64,000 bases of DNA from NCBI GenBank assembly GCA_016785225.1, contig JAFBJZ010000854.1, positions 682,001-746,000 on the forward strand. Reading direction: 5' to 3'. Both the position numbers and the translations under genes were made by a program. This DNA is from Psettodes erumei. Taxonomy: Eukaryota > Chordata > Actinopteri > Pleuronectiformes > Psettodidae. The notes under the pieces were generated by a model that worked only from the letters and a program-made list of their open reading frames with translations, did not search any database and was not told the origin of the DNA. Within the stretch, counting starts at the first letter, position 1. Each line of letters starts with the position of its first letter. Of the stretch, positions 35,194-46,560 are shown one piece after another.

Positions 35194-35769
35194 CTGACAG
35201 AGACAAAAAAAGAACAAACAAGCTCACTACTCACCCAGACCTCCCAAAAAATATTTCAGTAAATCCCGAAACAAACAAACTCAGTTATGAGTTATTTTCT
35301 GAGCTGACCAAGACCTGCACGGCCTCTGCTTTTAGAGTAAACATAACAAACTTTGATACAAAAGCCTCCTCAAGTGATGGATAGAGGTATTTCGGAGGTT
35401 GGGGGGTGGGATGGCAAGGAGGAAATGCGAGGGCCCCACAACATGAGGAGCAGCATTTTGTTTTCCTTTAAGGCTGAATTTAAACTTGGAAGGACAGGAT
35501 CTATAAAGTCTTCCTTTGTCCCAAATTCCATGCCTGGCTGTCCCCTTCATTGGTAAAGGTCCAGCGCTGTTCCCCACTGCTCCCCACCACCCTCAGTGAG
35601 CTGTGATTCTACTGGTGGTGGAGCCTGTGGTGAACTTTGACCCTGTCTGACAGATGTAAGAGTCATACCAGTGTATGGGGTGCTTGATTTGCCTGTCAGG
35701 TTAGCCACAAAGTTTTCCTCTGAGGAAATGGCTAAACCACATCTAGAGATGACTGGCTCTGCTCACATG

Positions 35770-35772
<3 letters not shown>

Positions 35773-35801
<29 letters not shown>
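35773..35801. repeat. CA microsatellite
   Basis: Pure AC repeat in intron 1, about 600 bp downstream of exon 1's long intron end near exon 2. Confidence 0.92.
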
Positions 35802-35803
<2 letters not shown>

Positions 35804-36385
35804 AACATGCAGTCATACTAAAGTCTGCAGCCACCTTACAAGTTAATGCAAAGTACATGTCAATTTCCCTTTTTATTATCCATGAATAATTACATGCCTA
35901 CTTATAGCTCAGTAATTTAAAAAAGGGAGCAAAACCCCTGTGCATCAATCCTAAAAAACCCAAATCCATGCACTATAAGGAAGTGCATGGATGTGAGTAA
36001 TCATGATCACTGAACTGAAATACCCTGAGACGCTGCATACAGCAGTTTAACAAGCTGAAAGGATTCCAAATATGTGGTTGTACTAATGATATCCTTAGTG
36101 ACCTTTCGGAGTGTATAATAGTGGGTATATCTGTGGTCATCTGTGCTGGCGGTTAGTTGTTTGCATTTGCTGATGGTATGACTGAGAACCGAGGGACCAC
36201 AGCTTGATAAATTGTGGAAGAAGCGTGATCCAGATGCTCATGGTAAAGTAATTTGCCACAGGGATCACGTCTCCTTAGTTTAGACAATTCTTTGCCCCCC
36301 AGGACATAATTTATGACTGTTTAAAGTAACGCTAGATTGGCCTGTGTTTTCTAACGCTGACCAAAGACTAGTAAAATTAAACAAC

Positions 36386-36726
36386 AACTTAACAAGCCTT
36401 TAAAGGGGTACCCCATGGATTTAGTATTGCACTTTCATTAAGCGGAGGGACTTGTTAGGAGTAATTTATGAAAATGGTTTATGGTTTAGCAGAGGCTAAA
36501 ATATTGTCCCTTGTATGAGTCAAGCTTCAAAAACACTGGAAACTACATTTTCAATGAAGAAAGGCAATTGTTAATTTGTTTTTCTCTGTCTGTTTCAAAC
36601 TCCCCTATTTATTTCTGTCAAATATCAATAACTCACAATAATCCCAATGACATCATCTTCAAACTTTGCAAAGCTGCCTCCAGAGCCACAGCAGACATTT
36701 TACAAGTGTTTTCACAGGCTGATTAG
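36386..36726. repeat. Probable dispersed repeat in intron 1
   Basis: The stretch starts AAAGGGGTACCCCATGGATTT and runs through CAATGACATCATC and AGAGCCACAGCAGACATTTT. This resembles an anonymous fish repeat. The identification is from memory of similar sequence and is weak. Confidence 0.3.
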
Positions 36727-39700
36727 TATACAGCTCAGGGAAAACAAAAACAATGTATGAAACCAGCGTGGTGTTGTTTAAGGGAAAGCTTTTACAGTTT
36801 AATTTTCTTTTTTTTCCTTCTTAAAATTTGACCACTTACAAACTAAAATGGAATTGAATAAACTCATTTTTATTCAAGTGAAACTTGCCTACATATAAGT
36901 AGTTTTTTGTGAAAGAGTGTTCAAAGTGACATCTTTACATTGCTTAGTTTGTCAAACCAGCAGTCCAAAAGTCAAATTTAGGTTTTCAAATATAGAAAGG
37001 CAGCAAATCCACTGATTTGAGAAGCTAAAAGCAACAACTGTTTTACATACATTAGCAGGAACCAGTAGCCTATTAGCTTAGCTTAGTATAAACCAACTAG
37101 CCAGCTTGGGACCGACTATCTGAAACTGTAGGAAGTTATTGTTCCTAAAATGTAGAACTATTCCCCTGACAATTAACCTTTTATGAAAAATTGTTGTCAA
37201 TGTTTTCTATGGATCCGCTGACTCACTCATTAATCGCTTTAGTGCTGCAAGTGAAACAAAAACAATTAAAGTCAACACAACTAAAGCACAAACCCAAATG
37301 AGCAGCTTTCAGTTGGACATGCAATCAAAACCAGTAGATTACAAGACCAGAGCTAAAGTGCGAAATAAGCGTGTGCTATGCTGAACTTCTCAGGTTCCTC
37401 CTGCATGAAGCAGATGACCTTCCTCTCCTCCTCACCAGACAGTATCCATAGTAACCATGGGCTGTCACCGGGGAAATGGCAGCTGGGGTTTGAATCTCTG
37501 ATGGATGGAGAGCAGAGCACACCTCAAACCACATTACCAGATGGCACGGGGGTTGCAGAGACAGACCAACAGGTGGGCAAGCAGATGAGAGATATTTATG
37601 TAGGCAGAATTAGTGGTCAGACAAAGAGCGGAGAGAAGACAGAGGCACTGCATTCTTTGGGATATTTCCAGAATCTAAAAATCGTGAGGGTTGGCTTCGG
37701 AGAGAAAGTATGAAGGGAGTGAGAAGAATGGTGGTCGGTAGGAGGGAAAACAGTATGGTGGGAAAGGAACAGGAGATCAGTGGGAGGGAAAGCAAAACAA
37801 GTTTATGTTGAGAAAAGGAGGAAGCAGGAGGAGGAGTGGGAGCGGAAAACAGAAGATATGGAAACGAAGGACAGAGCAGCAGAAAGCAAGAAGAGGCCAG
37901 ACCCTCAGTGGGGGTTGAATTTCTGGGGCAAACACACAAGCTAAACGGGGCTTTGAAAAAACAACAACTTGAGAAATGTATAGAGCGAGACATCAGCATT
38001 CCAACACTTAATGAGCAGTGAACCAAATTTCTCCCCTGATCTCTTTCTCCACAGAGCAAAGATTTTCCACTGTTACAGACCTGGGGGATGTCAATATATG
38101 AAGGATTATAGGGGTCTGACCCTGAGGTGCTCTGGTTTGTTATTTTTCCCTCTCTCTCTCTCTCCCTCTCTCCTCTTCCTCCAGGTCAATGCCTGGTCTC
38201 CTATCACAAAGAGGAGGTTTTAAAGGGTGACCTGAAGTAAAACAGAATGAAAGACGGCCATAAAAAATCAGACTTTTAAGCCCCAGGGGTTTTCCTCAAT
38301 ATTGAAATGTCCTACTGTTCTCAGGGCTCAATCTAAAGGAGATTAACTCTTCTGTGGCCATGTCGGAGCCTTTGAAGTTGCCTCCCGTCCCGTGGATCGC
38401 TCGTTAACAACCATTAATAGTAATAAAAGGAAAACGGCTGCCACCTCATCTAAGGGGAAATATGAAGAATGGGAGGAAACACGGTAGTGTAGTCGGGGGT
38501 TCACAGTCGACAGGGGAAGGCAGTATCATTGCAGAATATTTCCAGCTTAATTATGGTTTCACTTATTGTACTCTTACCATCTTTTCAAATGTGAAAATGT
38601 GTTTTTGCTTTTCTTTAACACATACGTTTTTAGGTTAAGGTTTAGGATAGTATTTTCGGCTGTTAAAACAAGCAGTTAGAATCAGGCTTGTTGACAAATT
38701 ACAATTTTCACCACATTTTTCACTGTTTTCTGTAATCATATTGACAAAATGATAAATAGTTCAATCAAGAAACAAATGAATTGCTTAAAAAAATAATCCC
38801 AATATTTTTTTCTCCTGTGGTAAAGTATTGAGTTTTTTGTGGTTTATTTGTGTTTTTAGTTAGTCATAAAATTAGAAAATGCAAAATCAACACGGCTCTC
38901 ATGAGGCTATAGCCTGAGGGTCTTCTTTCCATTCAGGAATCCACTGGGTCAAAGGTTGAGGCAGTTCAGAGCAGCAGCCTCCACTGACCTACAAGGAAGG
39001 GCAGAGCTGGGCAGGAATGGAAAATGACTGCAGACAGTCTGTTTCCATGAAGACATAGACCAGAAGTTCACAGTTGCCAATGCTCCAGGTCAGGTGTCTG
39101 TGTGTATGTATGTGTGTGTCAGAGTAGTGGTCATAGGTCAGATGTCATCTGCCTGGTATCTGACCCCCCTCAGGAAAACTCTTGCTTGTTGCAGCCTCTA
39201 GCAACACCTGGCCTGCTGCTCTTCTATCAGATCTAGGAATGGGGATGATAAAGGAATGTAGTCCGGCTCGGCAAGGCATCATTTACCCAACCAGAGATGG
39301 TGATACGAGAGGTGGATCTTAATTAGGGGTGGAAAATGTATTCTGTATGAATTATTCTACCGTGTAAAGTATTATGGTATACAGTTCTGCATTTAAAATT
39401 TCAACTAATGCTATTAAAGATCCAAAATTGAAATTATTTGAGAAATAAAGGTAAAGAAGGAAAGAGTGAGAGATTGTTGGCAGCATAACAGAGGAGGGAA
39501 TTTGTTGTGTTTGTTGTGGTGACTTTCTGGCTGAGAGACAACAGGAGATACATTTCTATATTACAAAAACTAAACTGTGGTAAACCATACAAACCCCAGA
39601 GGGCATATTTGATTATTGTTGTTTCCAATAAAAGTAAATCACATTACCCAAGAGCATTCCTAACTCAGATGATTTGTGGCAAAGCTAATAGTGTTTGTGA

Positions 39701-42700
39701 TCAGCTACAGAAATAACTGTAAATTAAACACAGCTCTGCACATAAAGAGGCTTATGTAATGCTTTTATGTGTAAATGTATAATGTCTGTTTGTTTTCTTG
39801 TGTGTATGTCACTGTGTGAGGCAATGTCAAATTTGTTTGATATAGTTTGACATTAGGTAGAAACACTTTTTTCACAGACCACATGCCAATCAGCGGTCCC
39901 AGATAATCCTGTCTTTACAGCCCAGTCTTAGGCTGCATATACAGTAACCATAAAATGCAGACACATAAAAACTTAAATGGGAACCTAATGCACATGAAAC
40001 AGAAATGGAAGCTGGCAATCGTTCACTCATCCAAAGCATAAATTCTTCCCCAGCTTTTTTGTGGGTCTTTTTCCCTTGCCCTTAAAAAACACTCAGATCT
40101 TTCCAAGGTAGAGACGTTTATCTTGTGACAACCAAAAGAGGGAAATGCTTGTATTCCTTTCAAATTAAACATATGCCAGACTGTAAATAGGAGATCCTAT
40201 CCAGGCCATCAGGGTGGTATTGACATTATCCTGGAAGGGACTTGAGTGACTGAATATAATTCTCTGCTTTGGGGCTGACTGTCTGCCAAGCTTGCCAGCA
40301 TCAAAAGCATCTCTCCACAGCAGGGCTGGGTAGAGCTGGGCCAAACTGGAACCCTCAACTCAAACATACAAGAGACCTTATTAAACTATAAATATTCAAC
40401 TCTTATAAACATTAGAATGGAAGTGTGAGAAATCAAAAGTTAAAAACTCTCTGTCTTGTTCGACCAACCAGATGGTCAATCACCCATCGAGTAAAGCAGA
40501 CCAGGCAGCCAGCCAGCCACAGAGGCTAAGGTATGATCAGATGCCGCCCTTGAGTGGATTGATGCCAGACTGCAGAGTGCTCTGGGAGCCAATAAATCAG
40601 AGTCAGTCAGCGTAAGATGCGGCACTACAAGAGGCAGACCAGGGGATATGGAGCTCTAGCCAGCAAATAAACACTACACCCCAGCCCAAGGCCAGTGTAA
40701 TGACCATCATTAAACTAACCTCCCTCCATCTCCCACACAGAGAATCTGTGAAACCCATACTGAGTTCCTGACAGTCCGCTGTGATTGGTGCAACTCTGAG
40801 ATGAAAGCGCTATGGTAGGACAAAAGCGTGGGTTTTGCACGTATTATAATTTTGTCGGGGCTGAATGAGCTGTAGTAAAATTCAGTGGCTCCTGTGTAAG
40901 AAACATTTGGCCCAAACTACACAAAGGCTTATTGACAGCTAAAACAAATGTGTTCCCTTTGCCCTTACGCCTCTATCCGGAGGTGGTTCAACGTAGATGA
41001 CTAATTTTGCCCGATTTCAGATGAACTGCGATCATTTTCAGCCAATGACACTCAAACGGTAACTGAAAATAAACTCAACACATTAGGCCTATTTGCTTTG
41101 GCCGACACTTGGGAGACGCTTCAAAGTTCTCAGAATAATTCAACTGACAGTTACTAGGCAACACCTAGAAATCCAATAAAAAATAATCAAAAAGAATATG
41201 TCGAACATCTTGTCAACTAACTGGTTTGTGCTGCTCATGTTGGCCTGACGCCCAGCAAGCAGAGCTTTTTAGCCTTAACATACCTTGAGTTTCGACAATG
41301 CTGTGTAATCTCGTCACCTATTTACTTCAGTACACAAAACTATCACTGCATGAGCATTTCGTTCCTAACGCAGTGGTGTTTTCCAGAACTTAACAATGTA
41401 ATGGAAAAAGTCTGCGGGCTTTTGTTACTTGTTCTCATGAAACCACACCACTATTTGATGGGAATAATACTCTATTGTGCAAAGTCTCCTGGTTTCTCTC
41501 TCCTCTATCCGCTCACTGTCTGTTAGACAATGCTGTAAATGTGGATTATTACTCAGTCTGATCACATACTTAATGTTTTGAGTTCAATGTCAGTTGCCTC
41601 ATTTGTGGTTTGGTGAGCACTCGATGTGTTTGACAGGATAATGGCTCTGAACAGTGCAATGGACATAGTAGAAATAGTAAAGGACTATAATGCTTGCGCA
41701 GTTTTTGTCTGTGAAATGCCTTCTTTTAGATGTCTAAATGTGGGTGGGAAGGATTTTGTTTCACGCAGACAAATGCCTTCTATATAAATCAATGTGAGCG
41801 ACAAGTACGAAACCTTCACTGAACATGTTTTTTGAGAAAACACCAGTCCTAGACTGTACGTGGTCTTTGGCGTGCATTATTAATAATCCTCAAGTGAACA
41901 AGTTACCGAGTTTAGTCATTTCTCTGTCTCTGCCACCATCACTCCCAATTTCTTCTGCACCCCATCTTTCATTTCCTTGTGCTCTCCTTTCTTCAATGCT
42001 TTCTCCATCCTCTTGTTATTCCTTCTGCTGCTTTGTCACCTACAGCAGTGAAACAAATGCCCCTTTTCATACCCCCCTTGGGTGATACGAATACCTCATT
42101 TCCTGTGGCTTGGCACGCTGGGGGAACCATAAGCTGGGACAGATGGGAGTATGATTGGAATAACTGATGCAGACACCGAGAATTGGGCTCCGACAAAACA
42201 TCCTTTGTTTTTTTTTCCAGTGAAGTGGCAAAATATATGGTGACTGACATACATCCCACACCCAGATTCATGATGTTTAGTGAAAGAGTTGGACTGAAGG
42301 GGAGAGAAGGGGTGGGGGGGGAGTTGCAGCTGCTGAGAGGTGATGTGATCCCTGTATTTCATTTCAGATACTCCCCACATACTGAAACCCAAATAAACAA
42401 CAACCTTGAAAAACATACACATGTATACATGTATGTTCATGCCCCCCCCCCATCACTCCCTGGGGCCTGCAATCTCCCCACAGCAGTCCCAGCAGTCCTG
42501 AACTACTTTCTCCAGCTTAACCAGCACACTCAGGGAAATCTGGGTCATGATCTCCCCTCATCATCCCCTCATAAGATGTATAGAAAACTGTTTTTTTTCC
42601 CCTCTCTTTCCCATGAAAATGTCGATTTGCTGTAAATACACTGGGAGATTTCAGTGTGGCCAGCTTCCTGTTAAGGTCGAACATGTGCTGTTTTTGAGAA

Positions 42701-43026
42701 AACAATGTGGTAGTATTCAGCAGCATAATTTGGTGTACGGCAAGTTTGGCCTCAGCCCAGAAAGCACAGCAGTTGAAAGAGAGCTGCCAGGAAAGCAGAG
42801 AGGGGAAAGTCGTTTATATTTTAAACCTTCTCCAGATAGAGCAACAAATGTTCCGAGTTGTGTATGCAAAACAAAACTTCATGCACTTTTCTTCATTCCA
42901 CCATTCTTCTTGTGAAAACTTCTTCAGCATTATAGGCAGAAAAATCAATACCAAACTGTATTATGCACTGCTGCTCGTTTGGGTTTTGCCAAAGACAGTG
43001 GCACAGATATAGACACTTATCCTTAC

Positions 43027-43214
43027 CCTCTCAGGGTCTCCTGGCCACGGCGTCGAACCCGCTGCACCTCTCTCTGGTCCACAGTGCCGGTGAAGCGGCT
43101 AGCTTGGTATGGTCCATTCCCAGTTTGACCAGTTTGACCACATGCCACGTGGACTGCCACAACGCACACCGCCACCCATCCCAGCAGCACCTCAGCCAGC
43201 TTCCCTGATCCCAT
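43027..43214 (-). CDS. fbn2: fbn2 exon 1: signal peptide, short propeptide, furin site
   Basis: This exon encodes residues 1-62 and two bases of codon 63. A hydrophobic core (about residues 9-24, rich in V, A, L) ending near ACG fits a signal peptide. A short Gln/Gly/Thr-rich segment follows, then RVRR followed by RGQ at residues 52-58 (43050-43061 encodes RVRR). Fibrillins carry a basic furin-type site at this place. The ATG at 43214 is chosen because an in-frame TAG lies at 43227-43229 with no ATG between. The context is mediocre: C at -3, G at +4. The donor GTAAGG follows 43027 and leaves phase 2, which matches exon 2. From memory, the human FBN2 prosegment is longer and proline-rich; that stretch is absent here. 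Confidence 0.88.
43050..43061 (-). other. fbn2: predicted furin cleavage site RVRR
   Basis: Codons for RVRR precede RGQ, an R-x-x-R furin consensus located between the signal peptide and the FUN domain. Fibrillins are processed here. Cleavage is inferred from family position, not shown. Confidence 0.75.
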
Positions 43215-45820
43215 TGGTTTGTCTGGCTATCCCTCCGACCTAAGCACCTCCGTGTTACCGCTCACTCTCTGCTTCTGTGTTCACTGTATGGACCCAGGAT
43301 TAGCAGTGGAGGGGGGGTTCAACCTGGATCCGGTGCTGGTCTGCACTCCAGAGGAAGGGCTAGAAAGAGGAAGAATGGAAATGAAAGCTAAGAAACGCAT
43401 GAAACACTTATCAAACATGAGAAAGGGATTCAGGTCATCTGATACTGTGGTTCCCAAGATTTCTTGTCAAATATTCCCCCACAGACCTCTCACATTAACT
43501 CCCAGACATGGTTCATTTAAATGGATTATAAACTCAAATCTTATTTAGCACCATTAAATAAACAAAATTGGCTACTTTTATGGGTTGTCATACAGCTAAG
43601 TCCGAAGGTTGCTTTAGTCAGTGGCAGAAGCTAAATGTTTCAATAATTTCTCCATTACCTTTAGCTAATGACAGTATTTCAACTACCCATTATTTTAACT
43701 AATGCTATAAGTAATTATTAAAACTTCTTCGAGTTGTCAAGCATTCTCGATCACAAGTGGCTCAGTCTTATAGGCAGCTTATTGGTAAATTTACGTGAAT
43801 TTTCCATATGGCGCCTGGCACCTGCAAAAGTTGCCTCTGGTTGCAAATGCAGTACCTCTGCTTGGAAATCACTCATCTCAGCAGATCAAATCAATTTTAC
43901 TCTTGTGATACAGCTCAAATCACCCTCACGCATTTTCCAACTTTAAATAGACTTGTGAAGAAAGGACTCCATGCCACTGGTGGTTATACTGAGAAAAGAG
44001 AAAACATATGAGTTGCTGGTGAATAAAGAAGAGCATGCAAGAAAATAGAGGAGACACTTCAATCCTAAATTCCAGCAATCTGTTTCCACTATGCTGCACT
44101 TCAAAGCAGTCTCATAAGTGGTTTATCACTCCACAGACACCAAATATTGTATGTACTGACTGCAGACTACAGAGAGAAAAGTTATAAACTGAGAAGCAAT
44201 ACATGCTTAGTGTGGAGGATCTAGTCCCATTGAATATATAATGTCTGTTGTCATTAAAGGGAGGTTGAGAAGGATTCTAATCATATAAAATCAAAGAAGC
44301 TTGTATAAATCGAAACATGTTTCAGTAGTCAGATTGTTTTTGGCCTTGTACTCGTGCGCAATAAAGTCTTACACTTATACTGTACACTGCAACAGGAATG
44401 CAATGTTTTAAGCACAATGGCTATTTCCAGGCCTCCATCCATCAGTCCATCCATCAAACTGGAGTTCACTTTATCTTTATGTTTTTGTGACCTTTCTTTC
44501 AATTCTGCATTTTATTGTGAAAAACTAATTATTTAAATCATCAATCTCGCATTGGGTCATATTTGCAAACTGACATGAGGTCATGAGTTCACATTACTTT
44601 AATTTAAAGGGTCACAAGCCCAAGGAAGTTGGAGGTCAATGCCCTAAATCATAGCCCTGTGCCTAGAGGGAGCCAGAGAGACTGAGTAAAGGGAGGATGG
44701 TCAAAAGGACAGGGTTAACAGTTAATAAGTGTAAAATGGTGATGTAAGGATGATCAGTTAGCTCAAAAGACCCTTTCCATTGCACTTTCCACAATCAGAA
44801 ATAACAGTGGGGACCTTTAATTATTGACAAGGATCAATTACTCATCCACATAAAGACACAAAATTAAATTACTCCCATAATCAATTATTATGGATTTCTA
44901 AATCAAATTATTTCAGATATTCTAACCCCATACATAGCATATAGTCTTACAAGCCTGTCCTAAGTGCATTTGGGTATATCAAATTGAAAATCATCCAGAG
45001 TCCAACTGGGTTGGACAGCCGAGGGGTTTATTTTCACTTCTCCACCTCATTATAGACCACAGGTTTAAGAGTGAACTGTGGGCCCCTGGTGATATATAAC
45101 CTCAGCAGACCCAGCCTCCAGCCGTGGCATCCGACCACATTACTGGGGGCTGGACAAAGAAAGGAAAAGAAAAGAAATATGGGCCCACATCCCCCTGACT
45201 CCGATGAATTTTAATGGAAGATTGGAGATAGATGAGCAGTGAAGTCACTCAAGCATGCACAGAAAAAGAGAAAATGACTGAAAAAATGGTTGGGAAGACA
45301 GGGACTAGACAGATGAATGTCAAGGAATAATGTGAGTATAATTGCCTATAATAATTCAAATTTCCTCTCTCTTTTAATACAAACTAAAAAATACTGTCAT
45401 ACAATTGGTATACGCCTGTAACAACTATTTTGTGAGGGACTGAGGCTGAGGCTACTTTAGCCTGTCTGATGGGTCACTACTTGTACCTAATCTTCTTACA
45501 AGCCAAGTTATGAAAAAAAAAAGTTTTTCCCCATTCAAACACCACAGAAAAATATCTGTGGTTGTAGCTTGCAATAAGAGAAGTGGATGGAGGCGGGATC
45601 AGTTCTGAACAAAAGAAATGCCTGATCAATTACCAAGTGGGAGCTCCACTGAGCTCCTTCCCAATTGTACTGTCAAAGCATCCACTCTGCATTATCCATT
45701 CATCATCTAAACACTGGAGCACATATATGTCCTTTAATGGGACGCTATATGGCAAACATATTTAGTCTACTGTCATCGCACAGAGATTTTGAGACTTGTA
45801 AAAACCACAACATTACATTC
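43215..45820. other. Sequence just upstream of the fbn2 start codon
   Basis: It must contain the end of the 5' UTR. A pyrimidine-rich stretch ending GTGCAG on the minus strand near 43340 could be an acceptor for an upstream noncoding exon, but this is conjecture. No other gene is recognised. Confidence 0.4.
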
Positions 45821-46560
45821 TTGCGGAAATATGACGAGTAATGTCGGTTATATAAGTTTACTGTAAATTCACTATTGAGAACCAAACCGAAGTCCGTAAA
45901 GCAGTCACGCAGAGATATCAACCTCCATCTGCCTCACATGAAACGTCGACCTAACGCGGCATAGTAAATCGAGCAGCCTGTTGCTGGTTAACAGAAAGAC
46001 GAATAGGGTTTATTTTCCACAATATTGCAGCACTGAATCGAGCTCTGCGTGGTCACCGCAACTTTATGAATGGAGAAAAAAAACGCAACATCAGCTCCCC
46101 TGCACGCTGAAACACAAGTTCATCCCAGATGGGAAAATAGGTTAGTGAGCTTTTTTAAATTCCATTTCACTCGCCAGGAAAGCTTATCCCAAACTATCAG
46201 AGCTCCTGCAGTAAGGCGAGCAATCACACTGTAAAACGTGACGAGCCTGTCGGTTTTTTCCATGCAGTTTCCCAAAAAAAGCCGGTAAAAAATGCAACTT
46301 CCTCGCTTCGCCCGCTTTAGAACAGCATGTTAAATTAATTATCCACCTTTTTTGCGTTTCAAACTTGCAACTGCACACATATCTATATAGCAGACACATA
46401 AAGAGATAATGCCCAGTGAAACAACGGGCTTCTGAAACAACAGTCACCATCAAAGCTATTGATAACTTGATTTTAATGTTGTCAGAAAACACTAATGCGC
46501 ACAATACCTTGCAATAATTGGAGTGCCTTGGCGTCGAGGAGCCCAGAGTCGGAATTTGAG
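45821..46560. promoter_or_regulatory. CpG-dense patch: candidate fbn2 promoter or 5' untranslated exon
   Basis: I count about 26 CpG in 45821-46320, against a handful per 500 bp in neighbouring intergenic DNA, although the patch is not especially GC-rich. Fish promoters often look this way because CpGs are kept where DNA is unmethylated. It lies 2.6-3.3 kb upstream of the fbn2 start codon. A TATATAAG box is at 45849-45856 on the plus strand, and TATATAAC reads on the minus strand at 45847-45854. Mammalian fibrillin-1 has upstream untranslated exons, so a 5' UTR exon here is plausible. No transcript evidence is available. Confidence 0.4.

Larger units (their letters stand above)
35194..43026 (-). 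other. Intron 1 (7.8 kb)
   Basis: The first and longest intron. It contains a CA repeat near 35.78 kb, a probable dispersed repeat at 36.4-36.7 kb, purine-rich DNA at 37.7-37.9 kb and a modestly CpG-enriched stretch at 40.8-41.1 kb. First introns often carry enhancers, but none can be identified here. Confidence 0.75.
1..43214 (-). other. fbn2: fbn2 locus, 5' half (fibrillin-2), truncated at window edge
   Basis: Fibrillin-2 is a large secreted glycoprotein of extracellular-matrix microfibrils. Fibrillins bind LTBPs and BMP propeptides, scaffold elastic fibres and engage integrins. I assembled 27 complete coding exons plus a 14-bp partial exon from AG/GT boundaries. Apart from the exon 1/2 junction (phase 2), every junction is phase 1. 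Cysteine spacing gives the N-terminal domain order of fibrillins exactly. Two features select fibrillin-2 over fibrillin-1: a glycine-rich rather than proline-rich linker after TB1, and an RGD in TB3. Fish genes of this type are often named fbn2b; the exact teleost paralogue cannot be decided here. The remaining cbEGFs, TB4-TB7 and the C-terminal domain lie beyond the left edge. The only coding defect is a 2-bp excess in exon 5. Residue numbers given for other exons assume that the frame is intact. Confidence 0.95.

Noticed and set aside
37072..37110. TTAGCTTAGCTTAGTATAAAC, resembling a common fish repeat phrase
   Set aside because: Only a short stretch matches and the rest has diverged, so it is too weak to list as a repeat.
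46184..46504. Minus-strand open frame within the CpG-dense patch
   Set aside because: No signal peptide or fibrillin sequence is visible; the patch is better explained as promoter or 5' UTR.
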